NCBI GenBank assembly: GCA_041685505.1
Contig: JAWLFQ010000014.1
Coordinates: 1-39,191, forward strand
Origin: T1Sed10-7 sp041685505
GTDB lineage: Bacteria > Actinomycetota > Nitriliruptoria > Nitriliruptorales > Nitriliruptoraceae
Length of the DNA stretch: 39,191 nt
Direction: 5' to 3'
Shown: in pieces, positions 1 to 9,118 of the stretch
How positions within the stretch are numbered: the first letter of the stretch is position 1
How the letters are laid out: every line of letters starts with the position of its first letter
Notes under the pieces: model-generated
Told to the model about the DNA's origin: nothing
Databases searched by the model: none
The model's input: only the letters and a program-made list of their open reading frames with translations
Position numbers and translations under genes: made by a program

Positions 1-470
1 CAGATGATGATGTCCCACCAGGACATCAAGCGGGAGTTCCGCGACAGCGAGGGTGACCCCTACCAGAAGGCCGCCCGCAAGCAGCGCGCCTCGGAGTTCA
101 CCCGGAACCGGATGCTCACCGACGTCGCCACCGCCGACGCCGTGGTGGCCAACCCCACCCACCTCGTCGTCGCCCTGCGCTACGACCCCAACGAGGGTGC
201 GCCCCGGGTCATCGCCAAGGGTGCCGACCACATCGCCACCCGCATCAAGGACATCGCCCGTCGCAACGGTGTCCCCGTCACCACCGACGTGCCCCTCGCC
301 CGGGCGCTGTTCAAGCGCTGCAAGGTCGGCCAGCACGTGCCGGTCGAGCTCTACCAGGCCGTCGCCGTGGTGCTGGCGGCCGCCTACCGGCGTACGGGCC
401 GCTCGCCCGGAAGCCGTGTCCCCGAGCGTGCTGCCGCCGGCCGCCGCACCGTCCGACTGGGAGGTGCCGG

Positions 471-474
<4 letters not shown>
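1..474 (+). CDS. flhB: Flagellar export switch protein FlhB, C-terminal part (5' end outside window)
   Basis: The reading frame is open from base 1, so the membrane domain of FlhB lies outside the window. What remains is the end of the last helix and the cytoplasmic export-switch domain. The autocleavage motif NPTH is present, its Asn codon at 151-153. In this family the chain is cut between Asn and Pro, switching the flagellar type III apparatus from rod/hook to filament substrates. Flanking residues follow the family pattern: SEGDP before the motif, then KGAD and a VPVTTDVPLARAL-like stretch. The tail after the domain is Arg-rich and probably disordered. The stop overlaps the flhA start (ATGA at 471-474), so the two are probably translationally coupled. 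Confidence 0.95.
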
Positions 475-2526
<2,052 letters not shown>

Positions 2527-2549
<23 letters not shown>

Positions 2550-3106
2550 GACCGCCACCGCCGACGAGGCGGTGGACCTGACCGCCGGGGCCGCTGGCGA
2601 CCCCGCGACCGCCGGCGGCGGGGACGACACGCCCGTCGCCGGCGCGAGCGCGGTCGTGGAGGCTGCCACCGCCGAGGCCGCCATCGCCGAGGTGCACGAG
2701 CGCTTCGGCCCCGGCGCCACCATCGTTGAGGCCCGCCGGGTCCTGCGCGGTGGCATCGGTGGGTTCTTCGCCAAGGAGCACGTCCAACTCCACGTCGCGT
2801 CCGGCCCCGATGGCCGGGACGACGACACCCCCGAACGTGATGTGCGGCGCGATCCCGCCGCGCAGGCGGACATCGCCGCCCGGGCCGTGGCGCTGGCCGC
2901 CGAGCTGACCGAGGACGCCGGGCACCTCCCGGGCACGGGCAGCAGGGGTACCGCCGCGGGCACGCCGGGGGCCTCACCCGTCGACCGTCTGCTCGCCGGT
3001 GGGGACACCGCCGACCGCGACGACGACCCGATCGTGGATGACACCGTCGACTTCGGCACCTTCCTGCGCAACCAGCTCTCGCGCGAGGAGGGCGGCGGGA
3101 CCGCAG
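2527..3106 (+). CDS. FlhF-like protein, N-terminal part (runs into assembly gap)
   Basis: The frame begins at a GTG inside the end of flhA (23-base overlap) and runs 193 codons to the 100-N gap. After an Ala/Thr/Asp-rich leader, residues about 39-87 match the FlhF N-terminal pattern: AAIAEVHERFGPGATIVEARR, then a GGIGGFFAKE segment like the GFFGKE stretch of FlhF. The rest is low complexity and acidic. Position directly after flhA is where flhF normally sits. FlhF is an SRP-type GTPase that sets flagellar position and number. The part beyond the gap (3207-3674) is probably the same gene but lacks the GTPase motifs. The start is uncertain, since an upstream overlap of this size is not supported by a clear ribosome binding site. 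Confidence 0.6.
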
Positions 3107-3206
3107 NNNNNNNNNNNNNNNNNNNNNNNNNNNNNNNNNNNNNNNNNNNNNNNNNNNNNNNNNNNNNNNNNNNNNNNNNNNNNNNNNNNNNNNNNNNNNN
3201 NNNNNN
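3107..3206. other. Assembly gap (100 N)
   Basis: A run of exactly 100 N, the usual placeholder for a gap of unknown size. The frame upstream (codons starting at 2527) and downstream (codons in register with 3216) differ by an amount not divisible by three, so the true gap is not 100 bases if both sides are one gene. Unlike the trigger-factor gap, the two flanks share no visible overlap, so some real sequence is probably missing. Confidence 0.95.
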
Positions 3207-3674
3207 GCCTGGTCGGTGACCCGGCTGCTGCACCTCGGTCTGCCAGCCAGCCTCGTCCACGGCCTCGCGGTCGCTGACCCCGCCGACGACCTCAGCTGGG
3301 TGGCCGCTCTGACCGACGCGCTGCGGCCGGTGTGCCGGCCCCTGCCCGTCGGCCCCGCGGTGTTGGTGGGTCCTGACGCGCCCGCGGTCGCCGAGGTGGT
3401 GGATCTGCCCGTCGCGCGCAGCCGGACCTGGCTGGACGCGCTGGGTGCCAACCGGTGGCGGCACCTGGTGATCGGTGGCCAGGGGTGGCGCGCGGAGCTC
3501 ACCGACGAGCCGCTGGCGGTGTCCTGGGTCCGCACCGAGGACCTCCCCGACGCGTTGCGGTGTGCCACGGAGCTGGGCCTGGTGCTCGGTTACGGCCCCC
3601 AGGGCGGGCAGCTGCGTCGGGCACGCCCCCTCGATATCGCGCTGGCCGTGCGCGAACTGGTGGAGATGCGATGA
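3207..3674 (+). CDS. FlhF-like degenerate SRP-GTPase, C-terminal part
   Basis: Open from the gap edge, about 155 codons. It starts with a helical segment (VTRLLHLGLPASLVHGL) like the one before the G domain in FlhF. A core follows that can be laid on an SRP-type G domain in outline: AVLVGPDAP where a P-loop strand would be, RWRHLVIGGQ where the DTAGR strand would be, and SWVRTEDLPDALRCATELG followed by a GYGPQGGQ turn where TKLDE...ETGLPVSYLTTGQ would be. None of the nucleotide-binding residues survive: no GKT, no DTAGR, no TKxD. The segment is also shorter than a normal G domain. The stop overlaps the next ATG (3671-3674). I infer a pseudo-GTPase relic of FlhF; homology rests on layout and position and needs a profile or structure test. 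Confidence 0.5.
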   Translation, partial: AWSVTRLLHLGLPASLVHGLAVADPADDLSWVAALTDALRPVCRPLPVGPAVLVGPDAPAVAEVVDLPVARSRTWLDALGANRWRHLVIGGQGWRAELTDEPLAVSWVRTEDLPDALRCATELGLVLGYGPQGGQLRRARPLDIALAVRELVEMR

Positions 3675-4033
3675 GCCCTGGACCCTTGCGTCGGATCACG
3701 GCAACCGTCGGCCTGCTCGCCATGGCGCCGATCGCGGTGATGCTGCTCACCTCGGCACTGACCCCCCAGGAGGCGGCGATCCGTGCCATCGTGCTGGTGC
3801 TGGCCGTGGTGCTGGTCGGCAACCTCGTCCGGATCATCCTCACCCAGCTGCTGTACCGCGTGGAACGCGACCTGCCCGACCTCGCCGAGGACGCGTCTGC
3901 GGCCGGTGGTGGCGCGCCGGGTCCCGGGGCTGGCAGAGCGGCGCCGGCCACGGGTGCCCAGCAGCACGGCGCCGCCGGAGGTGACACGCCGCGACGTCGG
4001 GCGGAGGACCAGGTGGACGCCGGACGGCGCTGA
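3671..4033 (+). CDS. Small membrane protein at the end of the flagellar operon, function unknown
   Basis: 120 residues, with an ATG overlapping the preceding stop by four bases (ATGA), so it is probably translated with the flhF-like gene. Two hydrophobic segments are visible, about residues 8-28 and 36-57, separated by a short polar turn (TPQEAAIR). A basic/acidic helix (QLLYRVERDLPDL) and a Gly/Ala/Arg-rich, probably disordered tail follow. I recognise no domain. The two-helix hairpin with a cytoplasmic tail could anchor a flagellar accessory factor, but only its operon position supports that. Confidence 0.65.
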   Translation: MSPGPLRRITATVGLLAMAPIAVMLLTSALTPQEAAIRAIVLVLAVVLVGNLVRIILTQLLYRVERDLPDLAEDASAAGGGAPGPGAGRAAPATGAQQHGAAGGDTPRRRAEDQVDAGRR

Positions 4034-4050
4034 GCCAGCCCGTGGCGCCG
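4025..4050. terminator. Weak hairpin between convergent genes
   Basis: CGGCGC at 4025-4030 can pair with GCGCCG at 4045-4050 around a 14-base loop containing the stop of the flagellar-operon membrane gene. It lies in the 27-base space between that gene and the convergent K+ channel gene. No T-tract follows, so it is only a possible terminator. Confidence 0.25.
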
Positions 4051-4060
4051 TGTCGTGGTG

Positions 4061-5056
4061 TCAGCGCCGGCGCTCGGGGAGCCCCAGGAGCACGTCGCCG
4101 GGCCGCAGCTCGTCGAGCGCCGCTTCGTCGTAGCGCAGCAGCGTGTCGCCGCGTACGACGGCCAGGGTCAGTCCCCGGGCCTCGCTGACGGGCCGGCCGA
4201 CCTCCTCCGGGCGCACCGCACGTTCCTCGATGGCCAGGCCGCGGGAGGTCTGCAGCAGGTCGGTCACCACGGCCGCGACGTGGGGGCTGCGGCTGGTCAC
4301 CCCCAGCAGGCGACCCGAGGTCTCCGAGGAGGTGATGACCGCGTCCGCGCCGCTCTGGCGCAGCAGGTGGACGTTCTCCCGTTCCCGCACCGACGCGACG
4401 ATGGTGGCGTCGGGTGCCAGCTCCCGTGCCGTCAGCGTGATCAGCACCGCGGTGTCGTCACGCTCCGGCGCCACGATCACTGCCCGGCACCGCTGGATGT
4501 GGGCCTCCAGCAGGGTCCGCGAGCGGCTCGCGTCCCCGGCGACCACGGTGTAGCCGTCGACCGAGGCGGACTCCGCCACCTCGGGATCGCTCTCCACGAT
4601 CACGATGTCGTCGCTCTCGAGGCCGTCGGCGATCAGGGCAGTGGCCGCGGCCCGCCCCTTCACGCCGTAGCCGCAGATCACGTGGTGGTCCTTCACGCGC
4701 TTGCTCCATCGGTCGTGTCGGATCGAGTCCCGCCAGCGGTCGGTGAGCACCTCCACGGTGGTGCCCACCACCACCAGCAGGAAGGCCACCCGCGCCGGGG
4801 TGATCACCAGCAGCGCGGTCAGGCGGGCGCCGGGGGTCACCGGCGTGAGGTCGCCGTACCCGGTCGTGGTCACGGTGACCGAGGCGTAGTACAGCGCGTC
4901 GAGCAGCCCGATCGTGCGGCCCGTCTCGTCGACGTAGCCCCCACGGGTGGCGAGCACCGCGAGTGCCACGAGGAACAGCAGGCCGACCGCGACCGCGATG
5001 CGCCGGGACAACGCGATCAGCGGTGCCCGGTGCGGGACCGGGACCCGCGCCCGCAC
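4061..5056 (-). CDS. Two-helix potassium channel with RCK (TrkA-N/TrkA-C) domain
   Basis: A 331-residue MthK-type channel. An outer helix (about residues 18-36) is followed by a pore loop with the K+ selectivity filter TTTGYGD (63-69) and an inner helix (about 77-103). A RCK domain begins near residue 122 with the Rossmann turn GYGVKG (129-134). A TrkA-C-like domain lies near the C-terminus (PEEVGRPVSEARGLTLAVVRGD). Such channels assemble as tetramers in the cytoplasmic membrane, and RCK domains gate them in response to ligands such as Ca2+ or nucleotides. I chose the GTG at 5056 because it gives a normal N-terminus and has AAAGGTGG upstream, though the spacing is long (13 bases). The frame stays open further upstream, but that extension is not channel-like. 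Confidence 0.9.
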   Translation of the reverse strand: MRARVPVPHRAPLIALSRRIAVAVGLLFLVALAVLATRGGYVDETGRTIGLLDALYYASVTVTTTGYGDLTPVTPGARLTALLVITPARVAFLLVVVGTTVEVLTDRWRDSIRHDRWSKRVKDHHVICGYGVKGRAAATALIADGLESDDIVIVESDPEVAESASVDGYTVVAGDASRSRTLLEAHIQRCRAVIVAPERDDTAVLITLTARELAPDATIVASVRERENVHLLRQSGADAVITSSETSGRLLGVTSRSPHVAAVVTDLLQTSRGLAIEERAVRPEEVGRPVSEARGLTLAVVRGDTLLRYDEAALDELRPGDVLLGLPERRR

Positions 5057-5093
5057 GCCGTCGATGGCACCACCTTTCGACCCTAGACAGCGG

Positions 5094-5099
5094 ACGGTA
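5094..5099 (-). promoter_or_regulatory. Candidate -10 element for the K+ channel gene
   Basis: TACCGT on the minus strand, 37 bases before the proposed GTG at 5056. It matches the TA(C/G)(C/G)NT hexamer found upstream of other genes and tRNAs in this window. No convincing -35 hexamer is visible. Confidence 0.35.
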
Positions 5100-5259
5100 G
5101 TCCCTCCGCACCGCGGCCGAGGTGCTGCTTGACTCGAGGGGGCCGCACAGCCGGGCCGGAGCCGGTCCGCGGTGTGGCGGCGTGCACACCACGTGCACAC
5201 CACACGTCCGGCAACGGGCACCGCGCCACCACCAGCCCGAGCGCCATCGGCGCCGCGGG

Positions 5260-5328
5260 CCCCACCGACCGCACCGGCCCCATCAGCCCCACCGACCGCA
5301 CCGGCCCATCAGCCCCACCGGTCCCACC
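5260..5328. repeat. C-rich tandem repeat, 26-27 bp unit
   Basis: Two near-identical units, 5260-5286 and 5287-5312 (27 and 26 bases, differing by one C), beginning CCCCACCGACCGCACCGG and ending CATCAG, followed by a degenerate partial third unit. The 26/27 length difference breaks frame, which argues against coding. It sits 50-120 bases before the pta start. Confidence 0.8.
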
Positions 5329-5376
5329 GACCCCTCGCAGCAGCCGCCGACCGTTCCCGCCCCATCGAGGTCCCCC

Positions 5377-7458
5377 GTGGCAAACCGTCTCTACCTCGCC
5401 TCCCTGGAGCCGCGGTCCGGTCGCTCCCTGGTCACCCTCGGGGTGATGGAGCTGCTCACGCGACGTCTCGGCTCGGTCGGCTACCTGCGGCCCGTGGTGC
5501 CCTCCAGCGCGGAACCCGACCCCCGGAGCGAGCTGGTCCGGCGACGTTTCGACCTCGATCTGACGCCGAAGGAGATGGCGATCTTCGGCTCCGACCGGGT
5601 CGCCGAGCTGTTCGCCGAGGGCCGCGGCGACGAGGTGTTCAAGCACATCCTCGATGCCGCGCAGTCGATGGAGGAGCGCTTCCCCTTCGTGCTGTACGAC
5701 GGCTCCGACTACACCGGCGCCGCCGCGTCGCTGGAGTTCGACGTCAACGCACAGATCGCCAACCACCTCGGCGCACCGGTGCTGGTGGTGGTCAACGGTG
5801 CCCGGCGGCTGCCCAGCGAGGTGCTCGACGCGCTCAACATCGCCCGCGAGTCGCTGGTCGCCGAGGGCTGCACGATCGCCGCGTTGGTGGCCAACCGGGT
5901 GGACCCGCAGGTGATCGACGAGGTGCGGGCGGCCGTGCAGGAGGCCGAGGGCTCCGAGCCGGTGTGGGTGGTCCCCGAGGTCCCGATGCTGGCGATGCCG
6001 ACGGTCCGCGAGATCGTCGACGAGCTCGACGCGGATCAGCTCGCCGGCACGGTCACCGACCTCGACCGCGAGGTCACCGAGATCAAGATCGCGGCCATGA
6101 GCCTGCCCAACGTGCTCGATCACTACGAGGAGGGTGCGCTGCTGATCACCCCCGGGGACCGGCCCGACGTCATCGCCGGGGCGCTCCTGGCCCGCACCGC
6201 CAGCACCTTCCCCAACATCGCCGCGCTGATGCTGACCGGTGGCTTCCCGCTGCACCCCAACATCGAGAAGCTGCTCGACGGTCTCGGTGAGGTGACCCTG
6301 CCGTTGCTGTCGGTGTCCAGCGACACCTACACCACCGCCCGGCGGGTGGCGGCCGTGCCGGCGGTGCTGCGGCCGGGCAACGGCCGCAAGCTGGAGACCG
6401 CGCTCGGGGTGTTCGAGGAGCACGTCGACACCGCGGAGCTCGCCGAGCACATCGAGGTCTCGCGCACCGAGCGGGTCACCCCGCTGATGTTCGAGTACGA
6501 ACTGCTGCAGCGGGCCCGCGCCGACCGCAAGCGCATCGTGCTGCCAGAGGGCGAGGACGAGCGGATCCTGCGCGCCTCGGAGATCCTCCGCCGGCGCAAC
6601 GTGGTCGATCTGGTGCTGCTCGGTGACGCCGAGCAGGTCAAGGCCCGCGCGGACGTCGCGGGCGTGGACCTCGAGGGCCTGCAGGTCATCGAGCCCTCCG
6701 AGTCCGACCTGCTCGAGGAGTTCGCCGCGGAGTACAAGGAGCTGCGCGCGCACAAGGGCGTGACCATGGAGTTCGCCCTGGAGTCGATGCTCGACGCGAA
6801 CTACTTCGGGACCATGATGGTCCACCGTGGCCTGGCCGACGGGATGGTCTCCGGTGCCGCCCACACCACCCAGGCCACGATCCGCCCGGCCTTCGAGATC
6901 ATCCGCACCAAGCCGGGTGTGTCCATCGTCTCCTCGGTGTTCCTCATGGCGATGTCCGATCGCGTGCTGGTCTACGGCGACTGCGCCGTCAACCCCGAAC
7001 CCGATGCCGAGGGCCTGGCCGACATCGCCATCAGCTCCGCCACCACCGCCGAGGCCTTCGGGATCACCCCGCGCGTGGCCATGCTGTCCTACTCCACCGG
7101 CGAGTCCGGCAAGGGGCGGGCCGTGGAGCGCGTGCGTGAGGCCACCGCGCTGGTCCACGAACGTCGACCCGACCTCGAGGTGGAGGGCCCGATCCAGTAC
7201 GACGCCGCCGTCGATGCCGGGGTGGGCGCGGCCAAGCTCCCGGGCTCGAGCGTTGCCGGACGCGCCACGGTGTTCATCTTCCCCGACCTCAACACGGGCA
7301 ACAACACCTACAAGGCCGTGCAGCGCTCCGCGGGGGCGTTGGCGATCGGCCCGGTGCTGCAGGGCCTGAACAAGCCCGTCAACGACCTCTCGCGCGGGTG
7401 CACGGTCGATGACGTCGTCAACACCGTCACCATCACCGCGGTGCAGGCCCAGACCTGA
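5377..7458 (+). CDS. pta: Phosphate acetyltransferase, long form
   Basis: A 693-residue enzyme, close to the usual ~700 of the long (E. coli-type) Pta. It interconverts acetyl-CoA plus phosphate with acetyl phosphate plus CoA in the cytoplasm. Residues about 1-210 resemble the BioD-like P-loop domain with a poor Walker motif (EPRSGRS near residue 10). A DRTGG-like middle domain follows (about 210-330), and the catalytic PTA_PTB domain runs from about residue 369 (RKRIVLPEGEDERILRA) to the end, with DGMVSGAAHTT and SYSTGESGKG. I chose the GTG at 5377 because ANRLYLASLEP is the usual N-terminus and CGAGG sits six bases upstream. ackA follows 46 bases downstream, the standard pta-ackA pairing. 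Confidence 0.95.
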   Translation: MANRLYLASLEPRSGRSLVTLGVMELLTRRLGSVGYLRPVVPSSAEPDPRSELVRRRFDLDLTPKEMAIFGSDRVAELFAEGRGDEVFKHILDAAQSMEERFPFVLYDGSDYTGAAASLEFDVNAQIANHLGAPVLVVVNGARRLPSEVLDALNIARESLVAEGCTIAALVANRVDPQVIDEVRAAVQEAEGSEPVWVVPEVPMLAMPTVREIVDELDADQLAGTVTDLDREVTEIKIAAMSLPNVLDHYEEGALLITPGDRPDVIAGALLARTASTFPNIAALMLTGGFPLHPNIEKLLDGLGEVTLPLLSVSSDTYTTARRVAAVPAVLRPGNGRKLETALGVFEEHVDTAELAEHIEVSRTERVTPLMFEYELLQRARADRKRIVLPEGEDERILRASEILRRRNVVDLVLLGDAEQVKARADVAGVDLEGLQVIEPSESDLLEEFAAEYKELRAHKGVTMEFALESMLDANYFGTMMVHRGLADGMVSGAAHTTQATIRPAFEIIRTKPGVSIVSSVFLMAMSDRVLVYGDCAVNPEPDAEGLADIAISSATTAEAFGITPRVAMLSYSTGESGKGRAVERVREATALVHERRPDLEVEGPIQYDAAVDAGVGAAKLPGSSVAGRATVFIFPDLNTGNNTYKAVQRSAGALAIGPVLQGLNKPVNDLSRGCTVDDVVNTVTITAVQAQT

Positions 7459-7504
7459 GCACGGCCTGCGCCGCACACCGACACCTCGACGTCAGGAGAC
7501 CTGC

Positions 7505-8725
7505 ATGCAGGTGCTCGTCCTCAACTCCGGGAGCTCGTCCATCAAGTACCGCCTGTTCGACGACCGCGGCGGGGACGGGCTGGTGCTGCTCTCCCGCGGG
7601 CTCGTCGAGCGCATCGGTGAGTCGAGTGCCACCGCGGCCCAGACCGTCGTGGCCGCCGACGGCGCGGAGACCGAGGACGCCGAGGACGAGGTCGCCATCG
7701 CCGACCACGCCGCCGGTTTCCGCTGGATCGTCGACCGGCTGGAGTCCAGCGGGCTGGCCGACGACCTCGGCGCGATCGGGCACCGGGTGGTCCACGGCGG
7801 CGAGGAGTTCTCCGCGCCCACGGTGATCGACGACGCCGTCATCGCCCGCATCGAGGCGCAGATCCCGCTCGCGCCACTGCACAACCCCGCCAACCTCACC
7901 GGCATCGAGGTGGCGCGCGAGCTGCGCCCGGAGCTGACCAACGTCGCGGTCTTCGACACCGCCTTCCACGCCACCCTGCCCGCCGCCGCCTACCGCTACG
8001 CCGTGCCGGAGCGGTTGCTGACCGAACAGGGCGTGCGCCGCTACGGCTTCCACGGCACCTCGCACGCCTACGTGGCCCGACGTGCCGCGGCGGCGCTGGG
8101 TCGACCGGAGACCGACTGCAAGCTGGTCACCCTCCACCTCGGCAACGGGGCATCGGCCACGGCCGTCGACGGTGGGCGCAGCGTGGAGACCTCCATGGGG
8201 CTGTCCCCCCTGGAGGGCCTGGTGATGGGCACACGCTCCGGTGACCTGGACCCTGCCGTCATCTTCCACCTGATCCGCGAGGCCGGGATGGCTCCCGACG
8301 AGGTGGAGCGGGTACTCAACCGCGAGAGCGGGCTGCTCGGGCTGTGCGGTGACAACGACCTGCGCACCATCGAGGAGCGGGCGGCTGCCGGTGATGCGGC
8401 CGCGCGGCTGGCCCTGGACGTCTACGTGCACCGCATCCGCAAGTACCTCGGCGCCTACGCCGCGGTGCTCGGCCGCCTCGACGGGGTCGTGTTCACCGCG
8501 GGGGTGGGGGAGAACTCCGACACCCTGCGCGCGGCGATCTGCACCGATCTCGACGTGCTCGGGGTACGCCTGGACACGGCCCGCAACGCGGGGGTACGGG
8601 CGTCCAAGGCCCCCGACGGGGTGGCTGCGGTCCACGCCGAGGACAGCGAGGTGGCCGTGCTGGTGGTCGCCACCGACGAGGAGCGCGAGATCGCCGAGCA
8701 GACCCTGGCGGCGCTCGACGGGTGA
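7505..8725 (+). CDS. ackA: Acetate kinase
   Basis: 406 residues, typical of the acetokinase family (ASKHA fold). It converts acetyl phosphate plus ADP to acetate plus ATP, completing overflow acetate formation with Pta, or running in reverse for acetate activation. Landmarks: NSGSSSIKY at residues 7-15, HRVVHGGE near residue 96, FDTAFH, YGFHGTSHAYV, HLGNGAS and, near the C-terminus, FTAGVGENS. The ATG at 7505 has AGGAG six bases upstream. The gene lies 46 bases after pta and is probably co-transcribed. A C-terminal DEEREIA stretch is usual for the family. Nothing is missing. Confidence 0.97.
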   Translation: MQVLVLNSGSSSIKYRLFDDRGGDGLVLLSRGLVERIGESSATAAQTVVAADGAETEDAEDEVAIADHAAGFRWIVDRLESSGLADDLGAIGHRVVHGGEEFSAPTVIDDAVIARIEAQIPLAPLHNPANLTGIEVARELRPELTNVAVFDTAFHATLPAAAYRYAVPERLLTEQGVRRYGFHGTSHAYVARRAAAALGRPETDCKLVTLHLGNGASATAVDGGRSVETSMGLSPLEGLVMGTRSGDLDPAVIFHLIREAGMAPDEVERVLNRESGLLGLCGDNDLRTIEERAAAGDAAARLALDVYVHRIRKYLGAYAAVLGRLDGVVFTAGVGENSDTLRAAICTDLDVLGVRLDTARNAGVRASKAPDGVAAVHAEDSEVAVLVVATDEEREIAEQTLAALDG

Positions 8726-8746
8726 GCCGGCCCGGGTCCCCGTGGC

Positions 8747-8951
8747 GGTGCGGGCGCGGCGGTGGCCCTGGGGCACCGCGAAGGTGCGGGCGCGGGGGTG
8801 GCCCCGGGGCACCGCGAAGGTGCGGGTGCGGGGGTCCGGGGATCGGCGGGGGACTGGGGCGCGCGGACCGCGGCTGCGGTGGTCCGGGGCACGCGGACCG
8901 CGGCTGCGGGGGTCCGGGGATCGGCGGGGGACTGGGGATCGGCGGGGGACT
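8747..8951. repeat. Mosaic G-rich minisatellite
   Basis: Three interleaved repeat families. Family A has a 36-bp period (copies at 8747-8782 and 8783-8818, a partial third from 8819). Family B carries GCGGACCGCGGCTGCGG twice, 30 bases apart (about 8863 and 8893). Family C is the 18-mer GGGGATCGGCGGGGGACT at 8838, 8916 and 8934. There are no unique spacers between copies, so this is not a CRISPR array. Confidence 0.8.
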
Positions 8952-9032
8952 GGGGAGTTGCGCGCCCCCCAGTTGTGGGGGGANNNNNNNNNNAGTTCCG
9001 CGACCACATGTGGTCGCGGAACTCCCCAGTCC
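8947..9032. repeat. Composite inverted repeat with internal perfect palindrome
   Basis: Outer arms GGACTGGGGAGTTGCGCG (8947-8964) and its inverted match at 9015-9032 differ by one base. Inside lies a perfect 30-bp palindrome at 8994-9023, centred on ACATGT, with arms starting AGTTCCGCGACC. On the left is another hairpin-like block (CCCCCCAGTTGTGGGGGG, 8966-8983) running into a 10-N gap. Lying between convergent genes it may act as a bidirectional terminator, but the nested layout also resembles a mobile palindromic element. Confidence 0.7.
8984..8993. other. Assembly gap (10 N)
   Basis: Ten N inside the composite inverted repeat. The position, at the foot of a strong G-tract hairpin, suggests assembly or sequencing failed on secondary structure. 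The true length is unknown. Confidence 0.95.
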
Positions 9033-9042
9033 GGTCTCCCGG

Positions 9043-9118
9043 CCGCGCGCCGCCGGTGCGGTCAACGCCGCAGTGGCTGCCGCGCGCCGCCGGTGCGGTC
9101 AACGCCGCAGTGGCTGCC
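9043..9118. repeat. 37-bp tandem duplication at the 3' end of the DUF418 gene
   Basis: A 37-base unit containing CGCGCGCCGCCGGTGCGG and GTCAACGCCGCAGTGGCTGC occurs twice in direct tandem, first copy from 9043, second from 9080. The DUF418 stop codon (TCA on plus, 9099-9101) is in the second copy. The first copy carries a displaced duplicate of the last few codons. Confidence 0.85.

Larger units (their letters stand above)
5057..5376. other. Divergent intergenic region between K+ channel and pta
   Basis: 320 bases without a recognisable gene. It holds a candidate -10 for the channel gene, a direct repeat of CGTGCACACCA (two copies, about 5181-5202), a C-rich tandem repeat (5260-5328) and the pta ribosome binding site. 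The pta frame is open through most of the region, but its translation is Pro/His/Arg low complexity and unlike Pta, so I treat it as non-coding. Confidence 0.7.
8726..9098. other. Repeat- and palindrome-rich spacer between convergent genes
   Basis: 373 bases between the convergent ackA and DUF418 genes with no credible coding sequence. It consists almost entirely of short G-rich tandem repeats (8747-8951), a composite inverted repeat containing a 10-N gap (8947-9032) and a 37-bp tandem duplication reaching into the DUF418 stop codon (9043-9118). Open frames here are low complexity and interrupted by the gap. Confidence 0.8.

Noticed and set aside
5083..7476. A 797-codon open frame on the minus strand opposite pta
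   Set aside because: Antisense to conserved Pta, no domain recognised, composition typical of a shadow frame.
8747..8951. Possible CRISPR array (36-bp periodicity)
   Set aside because: Units abut directly with no unique spacers, three unrelated unit types are mixed, and no cas genes are present.
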